Positions 6,493-15,072 of a stretch of 35,111 nt of DNA are shown one piece after another (within the stretch, counting starts at the first letter, position 1; the number at the start of each line of letters is the position of its first letter). Both the position numbers and the translations under genes were made by a program. Source of the stretch: an uncultured Treponema sp. GTDB taxonomy: Bacteria > Spirochaetota > Spirochaetia > Treponematales > Treponemataceae. The stretch is from assembly GCA_946407195.1 (NCBI GenBank), contig CAMJNC010000006.1, positions 1 to 35,111 of the forward strand, read 5' to 3'. The notes beneath the pieces were generated by a model. The model was not told where the DNA came from. It saw only the letters and a program-made list of their open reading frames with translations, and ran no database searches.

Positions 6493-6540
6493 ACTACTAT
6501 ACTTTAATACAGAATAACTGTCAAACATTTTTATAGTAGT
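6493..6540. promoter_or_regulatory. Inverted repeat ACTACTATA ... TATAGTAGT in the divergent control region
   Basis: Perfect 9-bp arms at 6493-6501 and 6532-6540, 30 nt apart. The left arm contains the -10 box of the WYL promoter; the right arm abuts the Shine-Dalgarno of the umuD-like gene. Either a pair of symmetrical -10 elements or the half-sites of one operator. Confidence 0.5.
6496..6524 (-). promoter_or_regulatory. Sigma-70 promoter of the WYL/polymerase operon
   Basis: TTGACA (6524-6519), 17-nt spacer, TATAGT (6501-6496) on the minus strand. Best sigma-70 match in the window; expected start about 6489, giving a leader of roughly 29 nt that contains the dyad at 6470-6488. Confidence 0.75.
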
Positions 6541-6549
6541 GAGGTAATT

Positions 6550-6855
6550 ATGATTACAGGATTTCCAAGCCCGGCGCAGGGTTATGAACAGCATCAGATT
6601 GATTTTAACTCATACATCATTAAGCATCCTTCTGCAACTGTGGTTATGCGGATTGAAAGCTCGCACTACACTAACATGGGAATTTATTCTGGGGATCTGA
6701 TTGTTATTGACCGCGCCAAAAAGATAAACCGCAATTCTCTTGTGGTTTACGAATCGGAAGGGCATTTTGTTCTGGGAAGGGTTTACACCATAAGGTGTGA
6801 AACAATTATCACGGGCGCCATAACTCATGTGCTGCATACGGTAAAAGATTTATGA
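6550..6855 (+). CDS. umuD: UmuD'-like protein lacking the cleavable arm and the catalytic dyad
   Basis: Partner subunit of the UmuC polymerase (Pol V). E. coli UmuD is cut between C24 and G25 to give active UmuD'. This 101-aa protein begins MITGFPSPA, so its G4 aligns with G25. The alignment continues without gaps over IDFN, HPSATVV and SGDLIVID. The catalytic Ser60 position is His39 (SSHYTNMG instead of GDSMIDGG) and the Lys97 position is Gly76 (HFVLGRV). No upstream start exists: the in-frame stop at 6505 leaves only 14 codons without ATG, GTG or TTG. GAGG lies 5 nt before the ATG. It overlaps umuC by 4 nt. It therefore appears to be made directly in the processed form and cannot self-cleave. 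Confidence 0.85.
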   Translation: MITGFPSPAQGYEQHQIDFNSYIIKHPSATVVMRIESSHYTNMGIYSGDLIVIDRAKKINRNSLVVYESEGHFVLGRVYTIRCETIITGAITHVLHTVKDL

Positions 6856-8108
6856 TTTTACATGCTGATGGAAATGCTTTTTTCGCTTCCTGCGAGCAGA
6901 TTTATCGGCCGGATCTTCGTGGAAAGCCAGTGGCTGTTCTTTCTAATAATGATGGAATTATTGTCGCGCTGAATAAAGAAGCAAAGGCCTGTGGCATAAA
7001 ACGCGGCGACCCGTACTTTAAGGTAAGGAACATCTGCGACTATAAGGGTGTTACAATTTTTTCGAGCAACTACACTTTGTATGCTGATATCAGCCGGCGC
7101 ATTACCTCCATTTATATGGAATATGCCCCGGATATTGAATGCTACTCCATCGATGAATCTTTTTTATTTTTTGATGACTGCAACTGGAGTATTTCTGATT
7201 ACGAAGAAATTGGCCGGGAACTGAAAGACCGTGTTTACAGGGAAGTTGGCATTCCTATTTGCGTTGGTGCCGGCCCTACAAAAACTCTGGCAAAGCTTTA
7301 CAACAAAAAAGCAAAGGAGCATGACGGCGTTTTTGTATATAATCCGGATTCAGTAGACGCGCTGCTTGCGGAAACGGACTGTGCAACCATCTGGGGAATT
7401 GGCCCGGCACGTGCAAAAAAGCTTGAGCTTCATGGAATTAAAAATGCGCTGATGCTTAAGCACATGCCGCTGTGCGACGCAAAAAGACTTCTTACCTCAC
7501 AAGGCTTTGAAACTGTTATGGAGCTGAACGGCAAGCGCTGTATGGATAAAATCACCCGTCAGAAAAAAGACATAATTACTTCGAGCCGTCAGTTTTCAAA
7601 AAAGGTTTATGACCTTGCAACGCTTGAATGCGCCCTTGTTGAATACACGGAACTTGCCGTAGAAAAACTTCGTAAACAGAACTCGGAATGTAAGATGATT
7701 CAGATCTGCATTTCCACCTGCAACTATTATTCTGATAATCCGGATGAGCAGTATTCAAACGCAGCCTTTGCAGAGCTTCCGCGCCTCACCTCTTACACTC
7801 CGGATTTAGTAAATGCTGCCCGGCTGATTCTCCCTTACATATACCGCCAGGGCTACGGCTACAAAGTAATTATGGTTTCGCTGTTAGACATTATGCCCGC
7901 ACAGTATCAGGGCTGGCTTTGGATAGACCCCAAAGAAGACATAAAAAAACGAAGGCTCATGGAAGCAGTAGACCAGATAACAAACAGCTACGGCCGCCGC
8001 TCCATCACCCTTGCAAAATTCTGGACTAAAACCGGCTGGGAAATGAAACGCGAATTTTTAAGCCCAAACTTTACTACAGACATAAACTGTGCGCCGTGTG
8101 TTTTGTAA
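6852..8108 (+). CDS. umuC: UmuC, DNA polymerase V catalytic subunit
   Basis: Y-family translesion polymerase of the proteobacterial UmuC type. Metal-binding residues are D6 (HADGNAFFASCE) and D101/E102 (CYSIDESF), the same numbers as in E. coli UmuC. The thumb helix-hairpin-helix is TIWGIGPARAKKLELHG (about 180-196), followed by the little finger (SSRQFSKKV) and the C-terminal segment with YGRRSITLAKF. The length of 418 aa is typical. It overlaps the umuD-like gene by ATGA, giving tight translational coupling. The gene downstream is convergent, so this operon has two genes only. Together with the polymerase at 4093-5478 the island encodes two different translesion polymerases. Confidence 0.95.
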   Translation: MILHADGNAFFASCEQIYRPDLRGKPVAVLSNNDGIIVALNKEAKACGIKRGDPYFKVRNICDYKGVTIFSSNYTLYADISRRITSIYMEYAPDIECYSIDESFLFFDDCNWSISDYEEIGRELKDRVYREVGIPICVGAGPTKTLAKLYNKKAKEHDGVFVYNPDSVDALLAETDCATIWGIGPARAKKLELHGIKNALMLKHMPLCDAKRLLTSQGFETVMELNGKRCMDKITRQKKDIITSSRQFSKKVYDLATLECALVEYTELAVEKLRKQNSECKMIQICISTCNYYSDNPDEQYSNAAFAELPRLTSYTPDLVNAARLILPYIYRQGYGYKVIMVSLLDIMPAQYQGWLWIDPKEDIKKRRLMEAVDQITNSYGRRSITLAKFWTKTGWEMKREFLSPNFTTDINCAPCVL

Positions 8109-8142
8109 AAAGCCGTTCGCGATGCAGGTTCTTTCAGGCACT

Positions 8143-9288
8143 TTATTTATCTGCCCTTTTTATCCAGGTAATAAACTGAAGCTTTGTTACAACCTTATCC
8201 GGGTTAAAGTTCTTACCATCCGGAAGCTCCATAAACTCACTTTCTACCACGCCGAGTACAGCATCAAAATCTGCATCCTCTACAGAAACGTCTGCAACAG
8301 GGCTTTTTGTTCTGCCGGATTTTTTATACTTTTCGGAATAGCGCGAAAGCATTCTCAAATTTCCGCTGTGGCGCACATAAGCGTTCCAGATAAAACGTGC
8401 ACACATTTTGCGAGTAAGCTCTCCTGCCCCTGTGAGATACGAAGAGGAGCCTGCCGCATTCTGCTGATCTGAAGCAGAAGAAAAATAACCGCCGCGTTCA
8501 AGGTTTGCAACAAGTTTCTGCTTTTTCTGATTGCGGTAACTGTCCAAAAGCTTTGTGTTATCAAGGGTAAGGCTCACAAGAGAATCCAGAGTAAGGTTTC
8601 CCTGCAGGGCTGCCATATCATGCTTCTGGTCTGAATCAGCTGAGCTGCCATAAATTGTATTTAAGTCCCAGATATAACTTCGCAGAGGATTATAAACAGT
8701 GCGGTAACTTCGAAGACCTTCGTTATCAAAAAGTACAAATGCATTGTCTATTACAGAAATTGCCTGGTCATATTTTTTCTGCTGATATAAAAGCTTGCCT
8801 TTTTCAAGCTGAAGAACGGCATTTTTCGAATCATATTTTAATATGCCTTCTATCTGCAAAAGACTCTCTTCTGAATTTTTTGCAAGCCGACATCCCAATA
8901 ACAAAACGTACCGGTCGCCCTTCTGCAGCGCCCTCGCCTCAGTATAAGCCGCCTCCGCCTCGCGCTTCTTCCCCGCCATCTTAAACAAGAGTCCCTCAAA
9001 CGCGCGCATTCGCGCAATAAGCGCCGGCTCCGTCACTTTTGTCGACGACTTATAAGCCGCTATATCCGCCAGAAGTCCGTTAATCTGAACGAGGGGGGCC
9101 GAGCTCTCCATCTGGTATCGTACATCAATATTAATAAACCGGTCTTCATAAACTTCAATGGAGCTGTAGATATACTCGTTCTCTTCGGTAGAGGTATAAA
9201 TATCCTGCTGCAGCGTTGCACACGAAGCAGCTCCAAGCATAACCGCAAGTAAACCGGCCACGCCGGCCATCAGCTTAAACTTTTTCAT
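8143..9288 (-). CDS. TPR-containing lipoprotein with SLH-like C-terminus
   Basis: Exported lipoprotein of unknown role. The signal peptide ends in a lipobox LGAASC with C23 as the lipid site. The middle (about 85-185) has TPR-like helices (MAGKKREAEAAYTEARAL, LLYQQKKYDQAISVIDNAF). The last 40 residues (ELPDGKNFNPDKVVTKLQF) resemble the second half of an S-layer-homology repeat, which could bind cell-wall polymers. It overlaps the stop of the large propeller protein by 4 nt (ATGA), so both are one operon and probably work together at the envelope. No Shine-Dalgarno is needed if translation is coupled. A scaffold or assembly factor is a guess. Confidence 0.8.
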   Translation of the reverse strand: MKKFKLMAGVAGLLAVMLGAASCATLQQDIYTSTEENEYIYSSIEVYEDRFINIDVRYQMESSAPLVQINGLLADIAAYKSSTKVTEPALIARMRAFEGLLFKMAGKKREAEAAYTEARALQKGDRYVLLLGCRLAKNSEESLLQIEGILKYDSKNAVLQLEKGKLLYQQKKYDQAISVIDNAFVLFDNEGLRSYRTVYNPLRSYIWDLNTIYGSSADSDQKHDMAALQGNLTLDSLVSLTLDNTKLLDSYRNQKKQKLVANLERGGYFSSASDQQNAAGSSSYLTGAGELTRKMCARFIWNAYVRHSGNLRMLSRYSEKYKKSGRTKSPVADVSVEDADFDAVLGVVESEFMELPDGKNFNPDKVVTKLQFITWIKRADK

Positions 9289-11951
9289 TTTCTTTCACCC
9301 TTCAGCACATTGGCTGCAGATATTTTATTATCAAAAGTAATTGCAATACAATCGTTATTGTTGTCGCCGTTTAAGTCTATAAACAGCGGGTTACCATAAC
9401 CAGAAACAGGAAATTCCGGAAGCAGCTCCATGTTGCTGCTAAAGCCATAAAGTGAATTGCCCTCTCCGGAAATAAATATTTCCTGTCCGCCTTTTCCGTC
9501 ATAATCACAAACTGTAATGCGGCCGGTTTTAGCAGTAAAATATGGTATTTTTACCTTTAAGGTTTTTCCATCCAGAGAAACTCTGTAAAGCTCGCCTGCG
9601 GCAGAAAGTGCAAATAAGTAGCCGTCTGCCATTTTTACATTCAGATAGAAAACTCCGTCCAGAGTAACCGGGAACGGCTGTAAAAGTCTTCCATTAAAAT
9701 CATAAACATAAAGCTCGCCGGCCTGAGTAATCATTGCTGCATACTGTCTTCCGCCTGCCGAAAAAATACACGGAGAACCATAAGCAATTCCGTCCAGCTC
9801 AAAAGGCCCCTCTTCTGTTACAGGCTTTAAGTCCTTGTAAATATGTATGCCGCCAAAAAAGCCCTTTTCGTAAAAGGCAATAATGTCTCCGTTTACTTCC
9901 GGGGTAGACTTTATTCCATCTTCAATATCAGTTTCAAGAACTGTAATTTCTCCTGTATTTGAAACAAAGCAAAGCTCACCTTCTCTGCCAACAAGTACGA
10001 CAGAATCCTTGTAAGTAAACGGACCGCAGGTCATTGTAATGCCTGTAAGCACCGGATACCCCAGAACACTTTCCAGCTTTGAATTCAAAAGATAAACCAT
10101 TCCGCTTTTTGTTACTGCCCAGATTTCGCCGCCGTTTGCCTTTGTTGTGTTTTCGCTTGCCGCAACAATAAAACGAACCTCAGGCATATCTATGCTTGCC
10201 TTCTCAAAGGTTCCGCAGTCCAGAGAGTTTACTGTATTATCAGTTTCTACCCAGTAAACCATGCTGCTCTTTTTTGCGTTTGATTTTATAAGCTGTGCAT
10301 TAGATTTTTTTTCAAGCTCAATCGGGAAGCCTGGAATTTTTCGCGAAGACTCAAGCGCAACTGCCGAAGCCTGCAGCTGAACATTTACAATATTATCCTT
10401 AATGCGTAAATCAAAGCGGCCCGAATTATAAAGCCCAAGCACCTTTGACATTGCAGTATTTCCCTTGATAAAAAAAGGTACACTGCGTTCCAGATTGTAA
10501 TAAAGCGAAAGCGTAGAATACGGCGACTGCTCGGAAGAAACACGCATCCAGTTTTCGCTGCCAGAAAGCTTCTTCGCCTTCTGATAGTCAAAATTAATTG
10601 CAACAAGATTTTCCGGCGACTGGCTCAGGTATAAAAAATTATCCTTAATAAGATAATATGGCTTTGGCACATTTATGTTCATTGCCTGTAAAACCGAAAG
10701 TAAAAAGCCCGGCATCTGCATGCATGGCAGGCGCACTCCGTCTACTAAAAGACTGTCGTTTGTCTGAACAATATATGACGAAAAAACTCTGTCGAAAATT
10801 TCGCGGCGTTTATCTTCATCAGCTATTTTAATTGCAAAAACCGGTTCAGATTTTCCTTCAATTCCAAACACGGCAAACTCGTCTGCTGTCCACGAAAATA
10901 AAAGCTCGTCCAGGCCACGGTTAAACACAATGCGGCTTACTGTGTCAGACTTGTTCCAGGTTTCTTCAAAATTCTTTTCGGCAGGAATTACCTTTGAAGC
11001 AGCTGCGCAAAGCTCGCGCAAAGTGCCCGAAGAAATCAGTGTATAATACTGAACATTCTCGCTGAACTTTGGAAGCAGCGCCGGTACAACTGATTCCTTT
11101 TTGGCAAGCTTTATAACCGGATGCTCAGGCTCCTCGTCATTCATTGGAATGGAAATGCTTACGTTCAGCTCATTATTGTTAATGCCAAAATTAAGGCTTG
11201 TATAACTTGTCTGTGAAAGATACGGAAGAATATATTCCAGATATTTTTTAATAAAAGAATTTTCGCTTACAAGCGGAAGCAGGTTCTGTCCATTTGCAAA
11301 AATGCGCAGCGGCTCCTTAAGCTTTGCGTTTACTGCATCAAGCTCGGCCTTTTTATACAATTCGCTGTTGGTATAGGTCATTGCCTCTTCCAGAAGCGGC
11401 TTGCTTGTTGCAAAAATAATCAGGTTCTTTTTAACTACAAAGCAGCCTGTATCCTGCAGCTGATAAAAATTTCCATGTCTGTTTACAGAAATTTCTGTTT
11501 TTTTAGCAAGTGCTTTTATGCGCGGAATAATTACCGGGGCAAATCTTGTTACTCCGGAAAGAAAGCCAGAATCGAGTACAATTATTGCTTCCGGCTTTTC
11601 ATCAGCTCCGGCTCCATAAACTGCCGCATCAAGACGGCGCTGTAATGCCTTTTTTACAAGAAAATTCTTTCTGAATTTCGAGCTTTTTATTGCAAGATAT
11701 TTTGTTCGGTACTTCTGCAGTTCCGGACTTGTCATTGCAATAAGGGTTGCATCAAGATCCAGAAGCGGTTCGGCCGTGTTCCACACAGAATCTGTACGCA
11801 AATAAACTGCATAATCTGGCGGAAGCGCATCTGCAGGCTTTATTCTGTCAAAAAAGCAGAAGGTAAACCATACAAGTGCAATAATCAGCAAAACCAGTAT
11901 AAGCTTAAACGGAAACAAAACTATTCTTAATGCAAGAGGAAGCTTTTTCAT
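9285..11951 (-). CDS. Membrane-anchored protein with C-terminal PQQ-like beta-propeller, 888 aa
   Basis: One N-terminal membrane helix (about 9-32, IVLFPFKLILVLLIIALVWF) places the rest outside the cytoplasm. Residues 40-560 are a large region without a recognisable catalytic motif, resembling the exported proteins grouped as DUF3352-like. From about 570 to the end there are repeated propeller blades (GEIWAVTKSGMVYLLNS, GELYVYDFNGRLLQPFP, NSLYGFSSNMELLPEFP), ending with a calcium-loop-like DLNGDNNNDCIAI. The start ATG at 11951 has no Shine-Dalgarno; a TATAAT (11965-11960) lies 8 nt upstream, so the leader would be nearly absent. First gene of an operon with the lipoprotein at 8143-9288. Function unknown. 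Confidence 0.8.
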   Translation of the reverse strand: MKKLPLALRIVLFPFKLILVLLIIALVWFTFCFFDRIKPADALPPDYAVYLRTDSVWNTAEPLLDLDATLIAMTSPELQKYRTKYLAIKSSKFRKNFLVKKALQRRLDAAVYGAGADEKPEAIIVLDSGFLSGVTRFAPVIIPRIKALAKKTEISVNRHGNFYQLQDTGCFVVKKNLIIFATSKPLLEEAMTYTNSELYKKAELDAVNAKLKEPLRIFANGQNLLPLVSENSFIKKYLEYILPYLSQTSYTSLNFGINNNELNVSISIPMNDEEPEHPVIKLAKKESVVPALLPKFSENVQYYTLISSGTLRELCAAASKVIPAEKNFEETWNKSDTVSRIVFNRGLDELLFSWTADEFAVFGIEGKSEPVFAIKIADEDKRREIFDRVFSSYIVQTNDSLLVDGVRLPCMQMPGFLLSVLQAMNINVPKPYYLIKDNFLYLSQSPENLVAINFDYQKAKKLSGSENWMRVSSEQSPYSTLSLYYNLERSVPFFIKGNTAMSKVLGLYNSGRFDLRIKDNIVNVQLQASAVALESSRKIPGFPIELEKKSNAQLIKSNAKKSSMVYWVETDNTVNSLDCGTFEKASIDMPEVRFIVAASENTTKANGGEIWAVTKSGMVYLLNSKLESVLGYPVLTGITMTCGPFTYKDSVVLVGREGELCFVSNTGEITVLETDIEDGIKSTPEVNGDIIAFYEKGFFGGIHIYKDLKPVTEEGPFELDGIAYGSPCIFSAGGRQYAAMITQAGELYVYDFNGRLLQPFPVTLDGVFYLNVKMADGYLFALSAAGELYRVSLDGKTLKVKIPYFTAKTGRITVCDYDGKGGQEIFISGEGNSLYGFSSNMELLPEFPVSGYGNPLFIDLNGDNNNDCIAITFDNKISAANVLKGERK

Positions 11952-11959
11952 ATTCCGCT

Positions 11960-11965
11960 ATTATA
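11960..11965 (-). promoter_or_regulatory. -10 box of the propeller-protein operon
   Basis: Perfect TATAAT on the minus strand, 8 nt from the start codon at 11951. No good -35 is visible. It sits in a 66-bp divergent region shared with the cyclase promoter. Confidence 0.5.
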
Positions 11966-11982
11966 CTACAAAGTGAAAAAAT

Positions 11983-12011
11983 TTGCATTTATGCACAATT
12001 GGGCTGATAAT
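11983..12011 (+). promoter_or_regulatory. Promoter of the adenylate cyclase gene, apparently leaderless
   Basis: TTGCAT (11983-11988), 17-nt spacer, GATAAT (12006-12011). Exactly 6 nt separate the -10 box from the ATG at 12018, so the A of ATG is the expected transcription start. Confidence 0.55.
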
Positions 12012-12017
12012 ATTTGT

Positions 12018-15000
12018 ATGAAAAAAATACTTTTTTCTATATTATTTGTATCATTTTCACTCTCATGTTTCTCTCAAAGTAGTTTCTTTGATAATTATGT
12101 TTATCAGTCTTGGAGCGATTTCGGAGGGCTTTCAGGAACTACAGCAAATGACATTTATCAAACAAGCGACGGTTATATTGATATTGGAACATACGAAGGT
12201 CTTGTAAAATTCGATGGAGTTGAGTTTAGTACTATAAACCGCATTTCGGACAAAACCTATGGGTTTGCTTCTGTAAGAACTATAATTCAGGACGGCCGCA
12301 GAGATATATGGCTGGGCTCTAATGATGAAGGTCTTCATAAAATTTCAGAAGCCGGAAACAAGATTTATACTGTAGAAAACGGACTTCCTAACAATTCTGT
12401 GCGTACTCTCTGCGAAGATAAGCGCGGAAATATCTGGGTTGGAACTGCCAGTGGTGTTATTTATATCACCCCGGATGGAAAGCTTATTAACCCGCAGTTT
12501 AGTGCCGGAACCACTGCAAACGGTGTAATTGCTTCTCACCTTTACTGCGATTCAAGCGGACGAATCTGGCTTACAACCTCTAACGAAAACGGTCTTTTTT
12601 TCTGCGAAGACGGACTTTTTAAGCCTCTGGAGCAGATAGAAGCTTATTCAACTTATTTTGCAACTTCAATTTTTCAGGATAACGAAGGAACTTACTGGAT
12701 TGGTCTTGGAGAAAAGGGTATTGCAAAAATGAAGGGTGACAAGGTAACCCTCCTCAAAACAAATACTCTTCTTGATAAAACACCAACCAGTACAATTCTT
12801 CAGGACAGAAACGGAATTATCTGGTTTGGAACCGAGCATGGTCTTGTAATTTATGCAAACGATAAATTCGAAGAATACCATGGTGCACAGGAGCTTGCAG
12901 GTTCAAATATAAATAAAATCATTCAGGACCGCGAAGGAAACGTATGGTTTGCCACAGACAGAAATGGTATTGGTAAAATGACCCTCGGTAAATTTACAAT
13001 GCACAGACTCGGTGTTACCGTAAACTGTATGGCAGAAGCTCCAGACGGAAAAATCTGGGCTGCTACAGATAAAGGTGTTTTGTGTTTTAAGGATGATGAG
13101 CGCGTGGAAAATGAGCTTACAAAATACACAAAGGACCTCCGCGTTCGCCACGTTGAAACTACTTCCGACGGCAAGATTCTTGTAAGCTGCTACACAAAGC
13201 CTGGTCAGATTATTTACGATGGTAAAACAATCAGATCCTGGGATTCAGAGCATGGTCTTGCAGGAAACAAGGTTCGCGTTGCAATTCAAACCGCTAAGGA
13301 TGAATACTATGTTGGAACCACAACCGGCTTAAGCATTATTCATAAGGACGGTTCAATTAAATCTCTCAAGCAGATTACCGGAGAGCTTGAGACAGAATAT
13401 GTAATGGCAATTTACAAGGATACTCACGGAGTAATCTGGGTTGGTACAGACGGCGGTGGTATTTTCCTTATGAAGGATGAAAAGGTGTTCGCTCACCTTA
13501 CCTCTGCAGACGGAATTGCCGGCAACGTAATTTTTAAGATTAATCAGGATGCAGACGGCAACTTCTGGATTTGTACCGGAAGTGGTATTACCCGCATAGA
13601 CGATTATGATTCTACAAGAAAAACAAGACTTAACTGCAACTCAATAAACTCTGAAAACGGAATTGGTACAAACTCTGTTTTTCAGATTATGTTTGACAGC
13701 ATGAACAATGCATGGATTACAAACAACCACGGAATCGCTTCTCTTTCAATGGAAGAAGTTGCAGAGTTCTTTGCGGGCAAACGCGACATTCTTACAACAA
13801 AATATTACAACAGAAACGACGGTCTGGATTCGGACGGTCCAACCTCTACTGCCCGCGCAATTATAGACAGCCAGGGCCGCCTCTGGATTCCTCTTGTAGA
13901 CGGTATTGCAGTTTACGATCCTCAGAAGGTTCAGAAGAATTCTATTCTTCCTCTGGTTCAGATTGAAACCATTACGGTAGACTCTTACGTTTACAAGCAT
14001 TCAAGAGATATGATTATCCTCAAGCCTGGTACAAAGCGAATTGATATTAAATATACTGGAATCAGCTTTGATGCTCCTGAGCGTTTGATTTTCTCTCACA
14101 TGCTCACCGGCTTTGAAACAGACTACACTACTCCAAGTGCAGAACGTGTTGTATCTTACACAAACCTTACTCCGGGAAAGCATTCTTTCCTTGTTTACGC
14201 AATTAACGGAAACGGACTTCAGTCGAACAACGACGAGATGATGTTCTTCTATCAAAAGCCGTACATCTGGCAGCGTCCGCTTTTCTGGATAATTCTGATT
14301 GCTGTAATGGTTGGTACCGCAATCGGCTATTTCTTATGGCGTGAACAGAAAATCAAAATGGAAAATCTTCGTCTTGAAGCTCTTGTACAGGAACGCACTG
14401 CCGACCTCAAAATTGAGAAGGATAAATCAGATATGCTTCTGCGTTCCATTCTTCCAGATAAAATTGCAGACAAGCTTAAGGATATAGAAGGCAATAAATC
14501 CTTTGGTGATGACTTTGAAAATGTTACCCTGCTCTTTTCCGACATTGTGGGCTTTACAAAGGTTTCGAGCGGACACAAGGCTCAGGAAATTGTAAAAGCA
14601 TTGAACAATCTGTTCAGCCGCTTTGACGAGCGTGCCAAGGAAATGGGCGTAGAAAAAATCAAGACAATTGGAGATGCCTATATGGCTGCCTGCGGTGTAC
14701 CGGAGCCAAATGAAAATCATGCACGCATCATGGTTGATTTTGCAAAGGGTATGCTTAAAGATCTTGCAGACTATAACGAAACTGCAGACATTAAATTTCA
14801 GATTCGCATCGGCTTGAACAGTGGTCCTGTTACTGCCGGTGTTATTGGTACACATAAATTTATTTACGACGTCTGGGGAAATACTGTAAACGTTGCAAGC
14901 CGAATGGAAACAGCCTCTAACCCGGGCGGAATAAGAATTACAGAAACGCTTAAAAAAGAGCTTGCCGGACAAAAGGGCTTAAAGTTCAGCAAGGCAATAG

Positions 15001-15050
15001 AATGTGAAGTAAAAGGCAAGGGCCTTATGAAAACCTACGACGTTTTATAA
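12018..15050 (+). CDS. Transmembrane sensor adenylate cyclase: propeller + Y_Y_Y + class III cyclase
   Basis: Makes cAMP in response to an external signal. After a signal peptide (MKKILFSILFVSFSLSCFSQ) come many Reg_prop blades with the pattern IWVGT-x-x-G (for example NIWVGTASGVI, IWFGTEHGL, VIWVGTDGGGIF) to about residue 640, a Y_Y_Y domain (to about 740), one membrane helix (about 755-775), a short coiled coil, and a class III cyclase domain (about 830-1005). The cyclase has the metal motif LLFSDIVGFT, KTIGDAYMA and YDVWGNTVNVASRM; Lys and Asp at the base-recognition positions favour ATP over GTP. I start at ATG 12018 because it opens the signal peptide; the in-frame GTG at 11973 would bury it. 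22 nt precede the UrtA-like gene, so they may be co-transcribed. Confidence 0.9.
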   Translation: MKKILFSILFVSFSLSCFSQSSFFDNYVYQSWSDFGGLSGTTANDIYQTSDGYIDIGTYEGLVKFDGVEFSTINRISDKTYGFASVRTIIQDGRRDIWLGSNDEGLHKISEAGNKIYTVENGLPNNSVRTLCEDKRGNIWVGTASGVIYITPDGKLINPQFSAGTTANGVIASHLYCDSSGRIWLTTSNENGLFFCEDGLFKPLEQIEAYSTYFATSIFQDNEGTYWIGLGEKGIAKMKGDKVTLLKTNTLLDKTPTSTILQDRNGIIWFGTEHGLVIYANDKFEEYHGAQELAGSNINKIIQDREGNVWFATDRNGIGKMTLGKFTMHRLGVTVNCMAEAPDGKIWAATDKGVLCFKDDERVENELTKYTKDLRVRHVETTSDGKILVSCYTKPGQIIYDGKTIRSWDSEHGLAGNKVRVAIQTAKDEYYVGTTTGLSIIHKDGSIKSLKQITGELETEYVMAIYKDTHGVIWVGTDGGGIFLMKDEKVFAHLTSADGIAGNVIFKINQDADGNFWICTGSGITRIDDYDSTRKTRLNCNSINSENGIGTNSVFQIMFDSMNNAWITNNHGIASLSMEEVAEFFAGKRDILTTKYYNRNDGLDSDGPTSTARAIIDSQGRLWIPLVDGIAVYDPQKVQKNSILPLVQIETITVDSYVYKHSRDMIILKPGTKRIDIKYTGISFDAPERLIFSHMLTGFETDYTTPSAERVVSYTNLTPGKHSFLVYAINGNGLQSNNDEMMFFYQKPYIWQRPLFWIILIAVMVGTAIGYFLWREQKIKMENLRLEALVQERTADLKIEKDKSDMLLRSILPDKIADKLKDIEGNKSFGDDFENVTLLFSDIVGFTKVSSGHKAQEIVKALNNLFSRFDERAKEMGVEKIKTIGDAYMAACGVPEPNENHARIMVDFAKGMLKDLADYNETADIKFQIRIGLNSGPVTAGVIGTHKFIYDVWGNTVNVASRMETASNPGGIRITETLKKELAGQKGLKFSKAIECEVKGKGLMKTYDVL

Positions 15051-15072
15051 GTCGCAAAGGAGCTGGAGAGTT

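Noticed and set aside
8109-8142. Terminator between umuC and the convergent lipoprotein gene
   Set aside because: No stable stem followed by a T run could be found in the short gap.
11973-12017. Upstream GTG start for the cyclase
   Set aside because: It would place 15 residues in front of a normal signal peptide and lies upstream of the likely transcription start.
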